Source of the DNA: an uncultured Collinsella sp.
GTDB taxonomy: Bacteria > Actinomycetota > Coriobacteriia > Coriobacteriales > Coriobacteriaceae
NCBI GenBank assembly: GCA_900550735.1
Contig: URTD01000120.1
Span: 1-6,178 of the forward strand
Direction of reading: 5' to 3'
DNA: 6,178 bases
The translations under genes and the position numbers were made by a program. The number at the start of each line of letters is the position of its first letter. Within the stretch, counting starts at the first letter, position 1. The notes under the pieces are model-generated. The model was given only the letters and a program-made list of their open reading frames with translations. It was not told where the DNA came from and ran no database searches. This document shows, in pieces, positions 1-5,138 of the stretch.

Positions 1-293
1 CCACATGTCTGAGTGTTCTTATAAGCATTGTAAACGTACTCTGCTGCGTAATGGTTCTTGATAACCTTGTCTTCCATGATACCCATGCCTGTTTCCTCAA
101 CAGCCATTTTGGCAAGTGGGATACGCATCTTGTCAGCAGCAGTAGCAGCTGCCTTAAAGATCTTGTCGACCTGCTCCTGCGTGTACGTAGCAAAAAGCGC
201 CTGGGCCTCTCGCATCTGAGCGAGCTTAGCCTCAAGCGCCTCTACGTTGTCCACAATTGCGGGAGTAGTGTTTTCCGGTGACTTTTTCACCAT
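1..293 (-). CDS. adhE: Bifunctional acetaldehyde-CoA/alcohol dehydrogenase, N-terminal part (runs off left edge)
   Basis: The minus strand from ATG 293-291 encodes 97 residues before the window edge. They match the start of AdhE, the fermentative cytoplasmic enzyme that reduces acetyl-CoA to acetaldehyde and then ethanol, using two NADH. Only the beginning of the N-terminal aldehyde dehydrogenase domain is present. The diagnostic stretch is around residues 39-90: a QEQVDKI segment, then AKMAVEETGMG, then EDKVIKN and EYVYNAY, which is the usual AdhE N-terminal pattern. The catalytic cysteine and the iron-dependent alcohol dehydrogenase half lie outside the window. The start is supported by an AAGGAG ribosome binding site (complement of 300-305), six bases upstream. 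The gene is divergent from the RAYT element to its right. A stand-alone acylating aldehyde dehydrogenase is possible but less likely, because the N-terminal pattern is typical of the AdhE fusion. Confidence 0.9.
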   Translation of the reverse strand, partial: MVKKSPENTTPAIVDNVEALEAKLAQMREAQALFATYTQEQVDKIFKAAATAADKMRIPLAKMAVEETGMGIMEDKVIKNHYAAEYVYNAYKNTQTC

Positions 294-328
294 TTGTGTC
301 TCCTTGCGATCGGAGATTTACCCTACGC

Positions 329-344
329 CTTGCATGATAGCAAG
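329..344 (-). promoter_or_regulatory. Candidate adhE extended -10 promoter inside a short palindrome
   Basis: On the minus strand the sequence TGCTATCAT (complement of 334-342) is a good extended -10 element (TGn followed by TATCAT). It lies about 40 bases upstream of the adhE start codon. No convincing -35 box sits 16-18 bases further upstream, which is tolerable for extended -10 promoters. The -10 box is the exact spacer of an inverted repeat, CTTGC / GCAAG (329-333 and 340-344). A regulator bound there would block RNA polymerase. The promoter call is moderate; the operator reading is inference. Confidence 0.45.
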
Positions 345-385
345 AAATTATTCGGCGAACGGTAAGATTCCTCTAAAAGGCACAC

Positions 386-415
386 TAAAACGCTTCAACT
401 AAATGAAGCGTTTTA
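386..415. promoter_or_regulatory. Perfect 12-bp inverted repeat in the adhE upstream region
   Basis: TAAAACGCTTCA (386-397) and its exact complement TGAAGCGTTTTA (404-415) are separated by six bases. It resembles a small bidirectional terminator, with A and T runs outside a short GC core. However, it lies between two divergent genes and ends no visible gene. Relative to the proposed adhE promoter it is about 45-80 bases upstream, so a binding site for a dimeric regulator of adhE is equally possible. The symmetry is directly visible; its role is unknown. Confidence 0.4.
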
Positions 416-452
416 ACTAGAACTATCTGCCCGCTGCATCTCCCCGCTTACT

Positions 453-505
453 CGCTTATTGGGGACAGACTTACATGAGTGCTTTCACTCATTTGGGACA
501 GACAT
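453..505 (+). repeat. Left REP end of the RAYT element
   Basis: This end contains unit 1 at 453-470 (ends GGGGACAGAC), a linker TTA, then CATGAGTG, a CTTT loop, and unit 2 at 486-503 (ends GGGACAGAC). ATGAGTG (475-481) and CACTCAT (486-492) form a perfect 7-bp hairpin. Unit 1 differs from the consensus CACTCATTGGGGACAGAC at two positions and unit 2 at one position. Compared with the reverse complement of the right end there are five mismatches in 53 bases (454, 457, 482, 489, 494). Confidence 0.8.
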
Positions 506-552
506 CGTTTTGCCATTTTGCCGTTCTGGGCCTGTTATTGCCGCTTATTGGA

Positions 553-558
553 TATAAA
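553..558 (+). promoter_or_regulatory. Possible -10 box for the RAYT gene
   Basis: TATAAA at 553-558 lies in an AT-rich patch, about 75 bases upstream of the transposase start codon and inside the left end. No acceptable -35 box is found at the normal distance; the nearest TTGCCG (518-523) is too far away. This is a weak call. The rest of 506-633 shows no open frame or other structure apart from the ribosome binding site. Confidence 0.2.
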
Positions 559-633
559 TAGGTTGCAGGCTCAGCATTTCGCGTTGCTTCTCTCCTTTTA
601 GGTGTTGCCTGAACAGTTTTGAAAGGAGAGATT

Positions 634-1410
634 ATGCCCCGATGCGCCCGCCCCGTTTCGATCACCGGCTATTACCACGTCTTTGACCGCGGCAACTCCA
701 AACAGATTATTTTTGAAGATGACTCCGACCGTTATCGTTTCTTATCGGATATCTCGGACAGGTTTGCGCGCCATGAAGTGGCGGTGTTGGCTTGGTGCCT
801 TATGGACAATCACTTCCATTTGATGGTTGATGACCCATTTGACAACCTTTCAAAGGCAATGCAGTGCGCGCTGACGGCATATGCTAAGTATTTCAATGGA
901 AAAACGGGGAGAACGGGACATCTGTTTGACAATCGCTATTCGCGGGTCGCGGTTGAGTCGGACACGCAGGCGGTGCAGCTGCTCGACTATATTCATCTCA
1001 ATCCCGTGAAAGGTGCGCTTGACTCGCTCGAGGCGTACCGCTGGTCAAGCTATAAGGCGTATCAGCTGGGCTATGATCCCTTTGACATCTGTGATGCGGC
1101 CCCTATGCTCGATATTGTCGGAGGCTCCCGTTGCTATTGCGAGCATCTCGAGGAAGTTGCCGGGCGCATCTGGTCAATGGAGGTTCTTCCACGCCGGCGG
1201 ATCCCCGATGAGGAGGCCCTTTCCGTTGCGCGCGAAGTTCTGCCGAGCATAGATCCTTCGCTGCTCAAGGCCCTGTCACGCCCCGAACGCGATGCCTGCC
1301 TGCTGAGGCTCAGGCGGGCACATCTCACGGTTAAGCAAATTGCCCGTATCACCGGTATCGGCGCCACGAGCGTGACCAAGGCAACTGCAGGCTGGAAGGA
1401 TGCAGCGTGA
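634..1410 (+). CDS. REP-associated tyrosine transposase (RAYT; Y1/HUH, IS200-like fold)
   Basis: This 258-residue protein belongs to the Y1 transposase family that nicks and joins single-stranded DNA through a 5'-phosphotyrosine intermediate. The metal-binding HUH motif is His60-Phe61-His62 within CLMDNHFHLMV. Other RAYT hallmarks are the opening GYYHVFDRGN (residues 12-21), AYAKYFN (82-88, holding the candidate catalytic tyrosines Y83 and Y86), GHLFDNRY (95-102) and LLDYIHLNPVKG (116-127), followed by WSSY. Residues from about 155 form an extra C-terminal region ending in a likely helix-turn-helix (LTVKQIARITGIGATSV, 231-247) that may help recognise the REP hairpins. ATG 634 is preferred over the upstream TTG at 619 because AAAGGAGAG (622-630) is a strong ribosome binding site just before it and the family N-terminus starts there. 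The flanking inverted REP ends identify it as RAYT rather than IS605-type TnpA; no TnpB is present. The frame appears intact. Confidence 0.9.
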   Translation: MPRCARPVSITGYYHVFDRGNSKQIIFEDDSDRYRFLSDISDRFARHEVAVLAWCLMDNHFHLMVDDPFDNLSKAMQCALTAYAKYFNGKTGRTGHLFDNRYSRVAVESDTQAVQLLDYIHLNPVKGALDSLEAYRWSSYKAYQLGYDPFDICDAAPMLDIVGGSRCYCEHLEEVAGRIWSMEVLPRRRIPDEEALSVAREVLPSIDPSLLKALSRPERDACLLRLRRAHLTVKQIARITGIGATSVTKATAGWKDAA

Positions 1411-1451
1411 GGCAGGGGCCGGAGCCAGTCGGTGCGCCGCATACGTACGTT

Positions 1452-1504
1452 ATGTCTGTCCCCAATGCGTGAAAACACTCATGTAAGTCTGTCCCCAATG
1501 AGTG
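1452..1504 (-). repeat. Right REP end of the RAYT element
   Basis: This is the inverted counterpart of the left end. It holds two direct copies of GTCTGTCCCCAATGnGTG (1454-1471 and 1487-1504), differing at one base and offset by 33 bases. Between them are AAAA and CACTCATGTAA. ATGCGTG (1465-1471) pairs with CACTCAT (1476-1482) with one mismatch, giving a slightly weaker hairpin than at the left end. It starts 41 bases after the transposase stop codon and ends three bases before the rpmB terminator stem. Confidence 0.8.
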
Positions 1505-1505
1505 C

Positions 1506-1538
1506 AAAAAGGCGCCCTCCGCAGGGGAGGGCGCCTTT
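1506..1538 (-). terminator. Rho-independent terminator of rpmB (probably bidirectional)
   Basis: GGCGCCCTCC (1511-1520) and GGAGGGCGCC (1526-1535) form a perfect 10-bp stem with a five-base loop, extended by A-T pairs on both sides. Read on the minus strand it is followed by five T residues (complement of 1506-1510), the classic terminator form. It is placed about 70 bases after the rpmB stop. On the plus strand only three T residues follow, so termination of rightward RAYT transcripts is likely weaker. Confidence 0.85.
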
Positions 1539-1606
1539 GGTAAGTTCTATATGAACGCGAGGTCTTTGACCCGGAGAGTCCGAGGTACTTGTTGGTAAGA
1601 CCTTAT

Positions 1607-1795
1607 TTAGGAGCGCGCAACCTTGCCGGACTTGAGGCAGGTGGAGCAAACGTTCATCTTGCGACGGTGACCATCGACGACGACGTACACGCGCTGGATG
1701 TTGGGGCGGAACTTACGGTTGGTGACGCGGTGAGAGTGGCTGATGGAGCGACCGGCAACGGGGTGCTTACCGCAAACTTCGCAAACTTTGGACAT
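1607..1795 (-). CDS. rpmB: 50S ribosomal protein L28 (zinc-binding type)
   Basis: The gene encodes 62 residues starting MSKVCEVCGK and ending at TAA (complement of 1607-1609). It is the complete small large-subunit protein L28, a basic protein that binds 23S rRNA near the exit site. The family signature runs through GRSISHSHRVTNRKF (residues 15-29) and the PNIQRV segment. Cys5 and Cys8 (CEVC) pair with Cys50 and Cys53 (CSTC), so this is the zinc-ribbon (C+) form rather than the cysteine-free paralogue. The start is fixed by a GGAGGG ribosome binding site about six bases upstream; the longer in-frame extension to 1843 is not L28-like. It is monocistronic, with its own promoter near 1850 and terminator at 1506-1538. 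Confidence 0.97.
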   Translation of the reverse strand: MSKVCEVCGKHPVAGRSISHSHRVTNRKFRPNIQRVYVVVDGHRRKMNVCSTCLKSGKVARS

Positions 1796-1849
1796 AACTG
1801 ACCCTCCTTGGGCGACAAACGAACATGTCGCGTTAACAAACAAGCCTGA

Positions 1850-1858
1850 ACTATAGCA
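1850..1858 (-). promoter_or_regulatory. Candidate rpmB extended -10 promoter
   Basis: The minus strand reads TGCTATAGT (complement of 1850-1858): TG, one base, then TATAGT, which is one base off the -10 consensus. It lies about 55 bases upstream of the L28 start codon. The expected -35 region (around CGCACA) is poor, as is common for extended -10 promoters. This is the best promoter-like match upstream of rpmB. Confidence 0.55.
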
Positions 1859-2086
1859 CAGAAGCAGTTCCCTGTGCGTAATCTACACAGAGATACTCCT
1901 CTTTTGGCGATAGTGCTCACGCCACGGCCCTGGACGTAGATCCGATTTGCGTGCAGCAGAGGGGATTATGCCAGCTCGTGCGTGCGTTTTCAAGCTCGTC
2001 CCACAAATATATATAGGTTTATGAAGCATTGGGCTCCGTTTACGGATTGCTCTGTATTTATGCTCGCAATTAAGCTCGAGGTTGGT

Positions 2087-2103
2087 TACACTATCCCTTG
2101 ACC
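2087..2103 (+). promoter_or_regulatory. Candidate promoter of the pyr operon
   Basis: TACACT (2087-2092) is a plausible -10 box that would start transcription near 2099, just upstream of the leader hairpins. A good -35 box is lacking. An alternative is TTGACC (2098-2103) as a -35 with a poor -10 at 2121-2126; that would remove the first leader hairpin from the transcript. The region 1859-2086 otherwise shows no gene, only AT-rich patches such as the run near 2007-2016. Confidence 0.3.
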
Positions 2104-2110
2104 ATTAAAG

Positions 2111-2247
2111 GGGTACGAGATACCCACATGGAATTACATAGCTGCCAAAGAGCAGCCCTTCCTTGTGGGTGTCTGGTCCGCTTTGAGCGGTCGGGCATCT
2201 ATTTTTTTGACTGTGTCAGCAGTCAAGACATGTGAGGAAGGAGATCG
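2111..2247 (+). promoter_or_regulatory. pyr operon leader with alternative hairpins (probable PyrR-dependent attenuator)
   Basis: Several hairpins compete here. Hairpin A pairs GGGTA (2111-2115) with TACCC (2121-2125). Hairpin B pairs ACCCACA (2122-2128) with TGTGGGT (2164-2170) and encloses GCTGC (2141-2145) paired with GCAGC (2152-2156) around the loop CAAAGA. Hairpin C is the terminator at 2168-2208. A excludes B through 2122-2125, and B overlaps C at 2168-2170, so the three form a mutually exclusive chain. The CAAAGA loop is one base off the CNGNGA loop known for PyrR binding sites in Bacillus. Since pyrR is the first gene, the expected logic is that PyrR with UMP/UTP favours termination. 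Which hairpin PyrR holds is inference. Confidence 0.6.
2168..2208 (+). terminator. Attenuator terminator upstream of pyrR
   Basis: GGTGTCTGGTCCGC (2168-2181) pairs with GCGGTCGGGCATC (2187-2199) around the loop TTTGA. The stem contains one T-T mismatch and one bulged G, and a run of seven T residues follows (2202-2208). It lies in the leader rather than after a gene, 40 bases before the pyrR start, which marks it as an attenuator. Its 5' arm overlaps the upstream TGTGGGT pairing element. Confidence 0.7.
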
Positions 2248-2832
2248 ATGGGCACGACTTCCCCCAAGGCGGTCATCATGGACGAGACCGCCGTCAATCG
2301 AGCGATGACCCGCATCGCGCACGAGATTCTCGAGCGCAACGAGGGCTGTGAAGACCTCGCTCTGGTCGGCATCGTCACGCGCGGCGACCTTCTGGCAAAG
2401 AAACTCGCCGAGGAGATCAAGGAGATCGAGGGCGTCGACGTTCCGCTCGGCAGCCTCGACATCAGCTTCTACCGCGATGACTACGCTACCAATTTCGCTC
2501 CCGCGATCCACGCCACCAACATTCCCTTTAGCGTCGACGGCAAACGCGTCGTGCTGGTGGACGACATCCTGTATACGGGCCGTACCATTCGCGCCGCTCT
2601 GGACGCCGTCATGGACCTGGGCCGTCCGAGCCGCATTGAGCTGGCAGTTCTCGTTGACCGCGGCCACCGCGAGCTCCCCATCTCGCCGGACTTTGTCGGC
2701 AAGAACGTTCCCTCGTCGCATGAGGAGAACGTGCACCTATATATGAAGGAAGTCGACGGCCACACCGCCGTCGAGATTAACGACGTCGCGCCGGGTTCCC
2801 ACGTGGGCTCCGCGCCGCTGGGAGGTGAGTAG
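2248..2832 (+). CDS. pyrR: PyrR: pyr operon attenuation regulator / uracil phosphoribosyltransferase
   Basis: The protein has 194 residues and matches PyrR, a cytoplasmic RNA-binding protein of the type I phosphoribosyltransferase fold. It senses uridine nucleotides and promotes termination in pyr leaders; many members also convert uracil and PRPP to UMP. The PRPP-binding motif is clear at residues 101-113 (VVLVDDILYTGRT). Other family marks are GIVTRGD (41-47), the LDISFYRDD segment (70-78) and LVDRGHRELPI (135-145). The C-terminal ~15 residues beyond AVEI are longer than in Bacillus PyrR and look unstructured. ATG 2248 is preceded by GAGGAAGGAG (2234-2243), a strong ribosome binding site. 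It is the first gene of the operon and is followed by pyrB after only four bases, so autoregulation through the leader is likely. Confidence 0.96.
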   Translation: MGTTSPKAVIMDETAVNRAMTRIAHEILERNEGCEDLALVGIVTRGDLLAKKLAEEIKEIEGVDVPLGSLDISFYRDDYATNFAPAIHATNIPFSVDGKRVVLVDDILYTGRTIRAALDAVMDLGRPSRIELAVLVDRGHRELPISPDFVGKNVPSSHEENVHLYMKEVDGHTAVEINDVAPGSHVGSAPLGGE

Positions 2833-2836
2833 TACC

Positions 2837-3773
2837 GTGGCGTTCAACCATAAGCACCTGATCGACATTACCGAGTACTCCGAAGAGGACATCAAGCTCA
2901 TCCTCGAGACCGCCAAGGCGTTCTCCGAGGTCAACGAGCGTGCTATCAAGAAGGTCCCCACGCTCAAGGGCAAGACCATCGTCAACATGTTCAACGAGCC
3001 CTCGACGCGCACCCGCAGCTCCTTCGAGCTCGCCGAGAAGCGTCTTTCGGCCGACAGCCTTAACTTTGGCGGCTCCTCGACCTCCACGGTCAAGGGCGAG
3101 AGCCTTGTCGACACCGTCGAGACCCTCAACGCCTATAAGATCGACTGTATCGTCGTGCGTGATAAGCACGCCGGCGCTCCCTACATCGTCACGCAGAACT
3201 CGCCCGCGAGCGTCATCTGCGCCGGTGACGGCAAGCACAACCATCCCACGCAGGCCCTGCTCGACCTGTACACCATCTGGGAGCACAAGGGTGACTTCCA
3301 CGGTCTGAAGGTCGCTGTCGTCGGCGATATCGCGCACTCCCGCGTCTGCGGCTCGCTGATCCCCGCCCTTAAGATCATGGGCTGCGAGACCTACGCCGTC
3401 GCCCCCGGCACGCTGCTGCCGCCGGCGCCCGAGGTTCTGGGCTGCGACCACGTGACGAGCGACCTCGATTCCGTCCTGCCCGAGCTGGACGTCGTCTACA
3501 TGCTGCGCGTGCAGCAGGAGCGCCTCGAGGGTGCCCCGTTCCCGACCATTCGTGAGTACCACAGGCTCTTCGGCCTGACCAAGGAAGCTCATGAAGCCCG
3601 ATGCGATCATCTGCCACCCGGGTCCCATCAACCGCGGCGTCGAGTTCGACTCCTATATGGCCGACCACCCGCAACGCTCCGTCATCCTGGAGCAGGTCTA
3701 CGCCGGTATCTGCGTGCGTATGGCTATCCTGTATCTGCTGCTTGGAGGTGCCGATAATGGCCTTGCTTCTTAA
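2837..3773 (+). CDS. pyrB: Aspartate carbamoyltransferase catalytic subunit, frameshifted near the C-terminus
   Basis: PyrB condenses carbamoyl phosphate and aspartate to carbamoyl aspartate (step 2 of UMP synthesis). The first 250 residues are typical: carbamoyl-phosphate motif FNEPSTRTR (52-60), the 80s loop with K86 in VKGES, HPTQALLD (136-143), and LRVQQER (223-229). After TKE (ending 3586) the frame is lost. The continuation KPDAIICHPGPINRGVE, with the substrate-loop HPGP, is in the next frame from 3591 and ends at TAA 3773. The net change is one extra base or the loss of two (or 5 or 8) bases within about 3584-3590. Read straight through, the frame ends at 3757 with an unrelated tail. 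GTG 2837 is chosen over GTG 2825 because GGAGGTGAG (2821-2829) lies at the right distance. The true end overlaps pyrC by 17 bases. No pyrI is seen. It may be a real pseudogene or a sequencing or assembly error. Confidence 0.9.
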
Positions 3774-5046
3774 GAATGCCCACGTCGTCGACCCGTCCGT
3801 CGAGCTTGACGGTGTCGTTGACGTCCTGATTGACGGCGACAAGATCGCCGAGGTCGGCGAGAATCTCGCCGTCGAGGGAGCCGAGGTCCGCGACCTTTCC
3901 GGCAAGTACCTCGTCCCCGGCCTGGTGGATATGCACGTTCACCTTCGCGAGCCCGGCTACGAGGTCAAAGAGGACATCGAGAGCGGTACCCGCGCAGCTG
4001 CCAAGGGCGGCTTTACCGGCGTGTGCGCCATGCCCAACACCGATCCCGTAACCGATAACGGCACTGTCGTGGAGTTCGTCAAGTCCCGCGCTGCCGAGGT
4101 CGGCCACTGCCGCGTCTATCCGTCGGGCGCCATGACTCGCGGTCTTAAGGGCGAGGCCATGTCCGAGATGGGCGATATGGTCGCCCACGGCGCCGTCGCC
4201 TTCACCGATGACGGTCGCGGCGTGCAGGGCGCGGGCATGCTCCGTCGCTGCATGGACTACGGCAAGATGTTCGGCAAGGTCTTCATGAGCCACTGCCAGG
4301 ACGAGGACCTGGTCGGCCACGGCCAGATCAACGAGGGCAAGGTCTCGACCCGTCTGGCCCTCGAGGGTTGGCCGGCTGCCGGCGAGGAGCTCCAGATCGC
4401 CCGCGACATCGAGATCGCCAAGCTGACCGGTGCCAAGCTGCACATCCAGCACATCTCCACCGCCCATGGCCTGGAGATCGTGCGTGCCGGTAAGGCCGCT
4501 GGCGTTCAGGTTACCTGCGAGGCCACCCCGCACCACATGTTCCTGACCGAGAACGACCTGGACGAGACCTACAACACCTCGCTCAAGGTCAATCCGCCGC
4601 TGCGTACCGAGGAGGATGCCGAGGCCATCCGTCAGGGCGTCATCGACGGCACCGTCGACGCTATCGTCACCGATCACGCTCCCCACACCCCGTGGGAGAA
4701 GGCCCGCGAGTTCGAGCTTGCGCCCTTTGGCATGATCGGTCTCGAGACCTCGCTGTCGCTCGTGCTCACCGAGCTGGTCAACACGGGCAAGATGAGCATG
4801 GGCCGCATGGTCGAGCTCATGGCCATCAAACCGCGTGAGATCCTGGGTCTCGACCAGGTTCAGGTCAAGGCGGGATCCGTTGCCGACCTGACCGTGTTCG
4901 ACCCCTCCGCAACCTGGACGGTTGGCGAGGACGGTTACGAGTCGCGCGCCGAGAACTCCGGTTTTGCCGGCCGCACGCTCACCGGTCGTGCCACCGATGT
5001 ATTTGTCGGCGGTAAACAGACGCTTGCCGACGGCTGCATCTGCTAG
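3757..5046 (+). CDS. pyrC: Dihydroorotase (class I, zinc amidohydrolase)
   Basis: The protein has 429 residues, the usual length for bacterial class I dihydroorotase, which cyclises carbamoyl aspartate to dihydroorotate (step 3) in the cytoplasm. The metal-site residues of the amidohydrolase superfamily are all visible: His60 and His62 in DMHVHLREPG, Asp151 in TDDGRG, His179 in SHCQD, His232 in QHIST, and Asp306 with His308 in TDHAPHT. An N-terminal beta segment (residues 1-50) and the closing ADLTVFDP segment (about 376-383) belong to the small composite beta domain. ATG 3757 has GGAGGTG six bases upstream (3744-3750). The in-frame open stretch back to 3601 is only the shadow of the pyrB end and is not dihydroorotase-like. 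The start lies inside the pyrB end, indicating translational coupling. The frame is intact. Confidence 0.97.
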   Translation: MALLLKNAHVVDPSVELDGVVDVLIDGDKIAEVGENLAVEGAEVRDLSGKYLVPGLVDMHVHLREPGYEVKEDIESGTRAAAKGGFTGVCAMPNTDPVTDNGTVVEFVKSRAAEVGHCRVYPSGAMTRGLKGEAMSEMGDMVAHGAVAFTDDGRGVQGAGMLRRCMDYGKMFGKVFMSHCQDEDLVGHGQINEGKVSTRLALEGWPAAGEELQIARDIEIAKLTGAKLHIQHISTAHGLEIVRAGKAAGVQVTCEATPHHMFLTENDLDETYNTSLKVNPPLRTEEDAEAIRQGVIDGTVDAIVTDHAPHTPWEKAREFELAPFGMIGLETSLSLVLTELVNTGKMSMGRMVELMAIKPREILGLDQVQVKAGSVADLTVFDPSATWTVGEDGYESRAENSGFAGRTLTGRATDVFVGGKQTLADGCIC

Positions 5047-5066
5047 CATAGCCTTATCGCTTTTGT

Positions 5067-5101
5067 GCGCGGCGCCCTTGCGGTGCCGCGCTTTCTATTC
5101 G
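5067..5101 (+). terminator. Strong hairpin between pyrC and pyrK, terminator-like
   Basis: GCGCGGCGCC (5067-5076) and GGTGCCGCGC (5082-5091) form a 10-bp stem with a five-base loop CTTGC and one G-T pair. The following T-rich stretch is interrupted (TTTCTATTC), so termination may be partial. It sits 20 bases after the pyrC stop and about 40 bases before pyrK. It could lower pyrK expression relative to pyrC or protect the upstream message 3' end. Confidence 0.5.
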
Positions 5102-5138
5102 TTTGGACCATGCAACCGCATGGGGGATTGGAGCGTTT

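Larger units (their letters stand above)
453..1504 (+). mobile_element. REP-type mobile element: RAYT transposase gene between inverted compound REP ends
   Basis: A single Y1/HUH transposase gene lies between two ends, 453-505 and 1452-1504. These are inverted copies of each other, with 48 of 53 bases matching. Each end is built from two direct 18-bp units of the type CACTCATTGGGGACAGAC, separated by a segment that folds with the second unit into a hairpin. This is the arrangement expected of a REP-associated tyrosine transposase with its cognate REP pairs (a 'REPtron'). The family moves or copies structured single-stranded DNA and normally makes no target-site duplication; none is evident here. 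The element sits between adhE and the rpmB terminator and interrupts neither gene. The exact outer limits are uncertain by a few bases because identity falls off in the outermost units. Confidence 0.75.

Noticed and set aside
51..281. Plus-strand open frame opposite adhE
   Set aside because: Serine- and leucine-rich shadow of the conserved adhE frame.
1443..1450. Palindrome ACGTACGT just before the right REP end
   Set aside because: Too short to carry weight and absent from the matching position at the left end.
453..1504. CRISPR array reading of the repeated GGGGACAGAC units
   Set aside because: Only two units per end, in inverted orientation around a transposase gene, with no regular spacers; REP ends explain them.
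1796..1843. N-terminal extension of L28
   Set aside because: The L28 family starts at MSKVC, and a strong ribosome binding site precedes that codon; the extension covers the untranslated leader.
2134..2736. Minus-strand open frame opposite pyrR and its leader
   Set aside because: Overlaps the conserved pyrR gene and the attenuator; low-complexity shadow composition.
2825..2836. Alternative GTG start for pyrB at 2825
   Set aside because: It lies inside the ribosome binding sequence itself; GTG 2837 has correct spacing and gives the expected N-terminus.
2777..3631. Long minus-strand open frame opposite pyrB
   Set aside because: Shadow of pyrB codons; no family resemblance and no plausible ribosome binding site.
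3601..3756. Upstream in-frame extension of pyrC
   Set aside because: It overlaps the C-terminal coding part of pyrB in another frame, and dihydroorotase begins at ATG 3757 with a good ribosome binding site.
3724..5049. Long open frame on the minus strand, antiparallel to pyrC (about 440 codons)
   Set aside because: It mirrors the pyrC codon pattern, as expected in GC-rich DNA, has no recognisable domain, and lies opposite a complete conserved enzyme.
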